Below are positions 62,308 through 64,000 of a stretch of DNA of 64,000 nt, piece after piece. Numbering within the stretch: position 1 is the first letter of the stretch; each line of letters begins with the position of its first letter. The translations under genes and the position numbers were made by a program. Source of the DNA: Limanda limanda (lineage: Eukaryota > Chordata > Actinopteri > Pleuronectiformes > Pleuronectidae); assembly GCF_963576545.1 (NCBI RefSeq), contig NC_083651.1, positions 10,218,386-10,282,385 on the forward strand. Reading direction: 5' to 3'. Under the pieces are notes generated by a model. It did no database searches and had not been told where the DNA came from. It saw only the letters and a list, made by a program, of their open reading frames with translations.

Positions 62308-62574
62308 GATGTCAACACATAATGTCAGTTTACCTTGAATTAAAAACAAAGAGCAGGAGACATCGACAACCTCTCGCTCTGTACTTCTCTTTCTGTTTTC
62401 TTCTACCGTTTTATTTCTCCCTCTTCCTCTCATTCATTCCTGTACAAGCATGGGTACACATGGGAGGGAGAGACAGAGTGCCTGGCGTAGCCTTGCTGTA
62501 TCCTGACATGATTCCAGATTAGACAAATTCCCCAAACTACAAGCGGATGGCATGGCACCTTCCTTTTCCCCAAC

Positions 62575-62660
62575 ACTCCCCCTCCTCCTCGCCCTCCTCC
62601 TCCCCCTCCTCCTCCTCCTCCTCTCCCTGCTACCCTCCTCTACCTCCTCTCTCCCCCTTG
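62575..62660. repeat. Polypyrimidine tract, (CCTCCTCCC)-rich
   Basis: About 80 bases of almost pure C and T with CTCCTC units. It precedes a matching purine tract at 62802. Confidence 0.85.
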
Positions 62661-62801
62661 GTCTCCTGCATGCACATTTTTCTCCTTCAGATGTATGACA
62701 CCGCCGTATAGGTGCGCTTGACAGCTCTCAGATTGGCGCTGCCGAAGAGGGAGATCCCGAAGTGAGACGGGTGAGCCGCGTAAATCTATCAGGGGTCCGT
62801 C
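62661..62801. other. GC-balanced unique block between mirror tracts
   Basis: Contains GACACCGCCGTATAGGTGCG and GCGCTGCCGAAGAGGGAGAT, with more CpGs than the surroundings and no repeat signature. Possibly a small regulatory element or promoter; no open frame with family resemblance. Confidence 0.3.
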
Positions 62802-62922
62802 AGGGAGGAGGAGAAAGAGGGAGGAGAAGGGGGGGGGGAGGGATGAAGAGGGTGTGCGTGGAGGAGGAAGTCAAGGGAGAGTTGGAGAAGGGGGAGAGGA
62901 GAGTGAGGGAGAGAGGCTCGGT
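62802..62922. repeat. Polypurine tract (GGAGGAGAAAGAGGG-rich)
   Basis: About 120 bases, mostly G and A, including a run of ten G at 62830. It is a rough reverse complement of the pyrimidine tract at 62575, so the pair could fold back. Confidence 0.8.
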
Positions 62923-63296
62923 GGGGCCCCGCTGAGCACATAAGCTTCCATGCTGAGCACAACCGTGGCTGGCTGACAGTTGTGCTCAGCCTTCACTGTA
63001 ATAATGAATAAAAGGAAACTCCCTGCAGATTACACATCTTCCGTGTTTTGACATTGACCTTAATACATAATTTAACCACAAAGCCTGAAGAGTGTGTAAC
63101 GAGATAAGAGAGGACCAGAGGATAGAAAAAGGATGCCCGCGTTAAAACATATACAGGCCCCCCCAAAAAAAAAGCCTCAGCAGTAATGGCTCTAATATGA
63201 TCAAGCCTGAGAGGACTCTTACCACAGCTGGAAGGGGACATTATGGGGACGGGACAGGAACATGGAAGGTACCAGAGGAGGAGAATCATGGATTTG

Positions 63297-63582
63297 TGTG
63301 TGTGTGTGTGGCAATGAGGAAAATGCAGTGATTTTCCTGCTTGTCGAATTCCCAGTGGGACGAGAAGGTAGTATTGCTAAAACCTCAATAGAATAGTAAT
63401 GTACCAGCCCCAGCGTGCGTGCTTGTGTGTGTGTGTGTGTGTTTCTGCCACCTTCCGCCTGTTAGTGTAATTCCCCCCAGTGTGGATTCGAGTAAGTGTA
63501 GACCAGTTGAGTGTGAAATCCAAAAGAGGTATTTGTCAGTGTCAGTGTCACCTCTTGGTGCGTGTGTGTGTGTGTGTGTGAG
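63297..63582. repeat. Three short (TG)n runs
   Basis: TG runs of about 7, 11 and 10 units at roughly 63297-63310, 63424-63441 and 63561-63580. The frames across them are low-complexity and not genes. Confidence 0.8.
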
Positions 63583-64000
63583 TGTTTTCCTCAGGGCGTG
63601 TGAGTGCTCTGATGTTTTGAGTGACTGTGTGCAGCCGTGTTTGCTGAGCCAGCACTCTCAGCCACAGGTTATGTCACTCTAGCTGAGGTCACCGTGTCAC
63701 ACACACTGTCAGGAAATGCTTTCTGTAGCTGAATTCCTCCAGGAGAAAACCTGCCAAACTCACGCGGCTCGTAGAAGATGTCCACCGCGACCATAAATAA
63801 CAACACACAGTGTGGCTGGTATTTTTCTTTTATTTTTACAGCAGGGTTTGTATTCTGGTCTATTCTATGTTTTTGGTAAACTCACTTGTGCTTTCTTCAC
63901 TAATGGGAAATGCGGCTGCACATGATTCATGCATTAACAATCATTACTACCCAATTAAGGGGGTGGTTACGTCACCAGTGGCCTGCTAGGTGCTGTGAAA
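63583..64000. other. Gene-free end of window
   Basis: No gene or named repeat recognised. An unremarkable unique stretch ending in CCCAATTAAGGGGGTGG and TTACGTCACC near 63950-63975. Confidence 0.5.

Overview
The window looks like nuclear DNA from a ray-finned (teleost, probably percomorph) fish. It has split vertebrate genes with GT-AG introns, long (CA)n arrays, tRNA-derived SINE remnants, LINE tails of fish type, and several short hAT transposons with clear 8-bp target duplications. Species cannot be fixed from the sequence. All identifications come from reading translated exons against remembered family sequences; no search was run.

Layout. (1) About 1.2-3.15 kb, plus strand: the last six coding exons of a helical protein I could not identify; its 5' part lies outside the window. 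(2) About 4.26-4.67 kb: a 13-bp minisatellite, then a CCAAT/CRE/E2F-type promoter and an apparently non-coding first exon. (3) 6.5-19.4 kb, plus strand: stag3, the meiosis-specific cohesin subunit. Twenty-nine coding exons were placed and their phases agree from exon to exon; only the start-codon exon and one 3' junction are unresolved. (4) 20.9-46.0 kb, minus strand and convergent with stag3: ppp2r3b, a B''/PR70-type regulatory subunit of protein phosphatase 2A. Thirteen coding exons join in phase to a 581-residue protein; its CpG-rich promoter is near 45.6-46.1 kb. (5) 46.1-64 kb: no gene found; microsatellites, a few interspersed repeats, one hAT element with a BED zinc-finger remnant, and several unique-looking AT-motif-rich blocks that could be conserved regulatory elements.

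Most notable points. A 44-codon exon inside the first large ppp2r3b intron closely resembles the alternative first exon that makes PR72 from the paralogue PPP2R3A, so this gene may also make a short isoform. The stag3 introns carry a series of hAT insertions. One is a nested set (hAT containing another hAT and a truncated L1-like LINE) whose target duplication copied the stag3 splice donor; a sister copy elsewhere in the same gene gives the uninterrupted sequence. The stag3 promoter has an E2F-type site, which fits the known E2F6 silencing of mammalian Stag3. A long stag3 intron contains a near-perfect SOX-POU composite site and a sequence matching the CTCF core consensus.

The two identified genes do not share a pathway. 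Stag3 acts in meiotic chromosome axes with REC8/RAD21L, SMC1B and SMC3. Ppp2r3b targets PP2A in a calcium-dependent way. In humans PPP2R3B lies next to SHOX, so the gene-free 46-64 kb flank could hold shox regulatory DNA; this is inference, as no shox exon is present here.
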